The position numbers were made by a program, and so were the translations under genes. A stretch of DNA of 6,016 nucleotides from assembly GCA_903927495.1 (NCBI GenBank), contig CAIYNH010000652.1, positions 1-6,016 on the forward strand, in the 5' to 3' direction. The notes beneath the pieces are model-generated. The model saw nothing but the letters and a program-made list of their open reading frames with translations. It did not search any database and was not told the DNA's origin. The stretch is from an uncultured beta proteobacterium. Its GTDB lineage: Bacteria > Pseudomonadota > Gammaproteobacteria > Burkholderiales > Burkholderiaceae_C. Below, one piece after another: positions 5,605 through 6,016 of this stretch; position 1 is the first letter of the stretch, and each line of letters opens with the position of its first letter.

Positions 5605-6016
5605 CTGATAAGCGCCCTAACTCACGACGAATACCGGCCATGTCACTTTCATTGCGAGCGAGATTGGCTTTAATTTCAGCCACCCGGTCAAGGTACTTTT
5701 GATGGTTGCGAGATTCATCAGCACGCTTCTCTGGTTCGCCATTGTTGTACTCTCGCGTCAACTCCTGTTGGCGTGCCTCGGCTTTTTTCAACTCAGATTG
5801 CAAAATCAGTCTGGCATCCGAGTCGCGTGACTTCTGATCCTGAGCGTCAACCCGGACTGCACTGGCGGGTGCATCTGCCATGTTCGCAGAACTTTTTGCT
5901 GGGACCGTTTTGACGCGAGCACCCTGCACCACGGTGACATTGCCACCTTCGACAAGTTTGCAGCCACGCTTACTATCGGGTACCGTGTTGGTGTACTCAT
6001 TGCCGCAACGGTAAAT
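5585..6016 (-). CDS. DUF4124-like coiled-coil protein, N-terminus cut by window edge
   Basis: The minus-strand frame is open to the end of the window, so 143 residues are visible and the start is outside. The first visible residues, IYRCGNEYTNTVPDSKRGCKLVEGGNVTVVQG, resemble the small Cys-containing N-terminal domain of DUF4124-type proteins, which usually follows a signal peptide. The signal peptide, if any, is not visible. Two cysteines (visible residues 4 and 19) could form a disulfide if the protein is exported. After an Ala/Ser-rich linker, about 75 residues rich in E, K, R, Q and A (LILQSELKKAEARQQELTREY ... RVAEIKANLARNESDMAGIRREL) look like an alpha-helical coiled coil. No enzyme motif is seen and the function is unknown. 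Its last 20 bases overlap the proposed ntrB start, so it probably shares that transcript. An internal GTG at 5932 should not be taken as the start. Confidence 0.8.
   Translation of the reverse strand: MYRCGNEYTNTVPDSKRGCKLVEGGNVTVVQGARVKTVPAKSSANMADAPASAVRVDAQDQKSRDSDARLILQSELKKAEARQQELTREYNNGEPEKRADESRNHQKYLDRVAEIKANLARNESDMAGIRRELGRLSVVATGK

Overview
The window looks like chromosome of a beta-proteobacterium, most probably a Comamonadaceae-type Burkholderiales (Rhodoferax/Polaromonas/Acidovorax relatives). This rests on the gene order and on protein flavour: an NtrB sensor whose PAS domain begins QAFDLLATLVAVV, an NtrC beginning [15 protein letters not shown], and a small Cys-containing envelope-type protein just upstream of ntrB. 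The taxonomic guess is from memory of family sequences, not from a search.

Layout. (1) 2-1174, plus strand: the C-terminal part of a TrkA/RCK-domain potassium channel protein, cut by the window edge, directly followed by a complete exodeoxyribonuclease III gene (xth). (2) 1175-2029: about 850 bp without an intact gene. It holds a small hairpin just after xth, two 91-bp direct repeats 664 bp apart (about 89% identical), a badly decayed IS3-family transposase core on the minus strand, and a short hairpin-forming intergenic element. (3) 2030-2747, minus strand: a complete toxin-antitoxin operon of VapBC type. The antitoxin and toxin genes overlap by GTGA, and there is a strong sigma70-like promoter (TTGACA, 17 bp, CATAAT) with a perfect 21-bp palindrome at the start of transcription. 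(4) 2849-6016, minus strand: the nitrogen-control two-component system, ntrC (sigma54-dependent activator) preceded by ntrB (histidine kinase), preceded by a partial gene for a DUF4124-like coiled-coil protein. All three read in the same direction, so they probably share transcripts.

How the parts relate. NtrB reads nitrogen status (in known systems through PII proteins) and phosphorylates NtrC, which then activates sigma54 promoters. The two conserved blocks (channel-xth and DUF4124-ntrB-ntrC) converge on each other. Everything between xth and ntrC, about 1.67 kb, looks accessory: transposase debris, repeats and a self-contained toxin-antitoxin operon with its own promoter. No new biological system is evident. 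The most notable items are the 91-bp repeat pair, which I could not assign to a known family, and the very regular vapBC control region.
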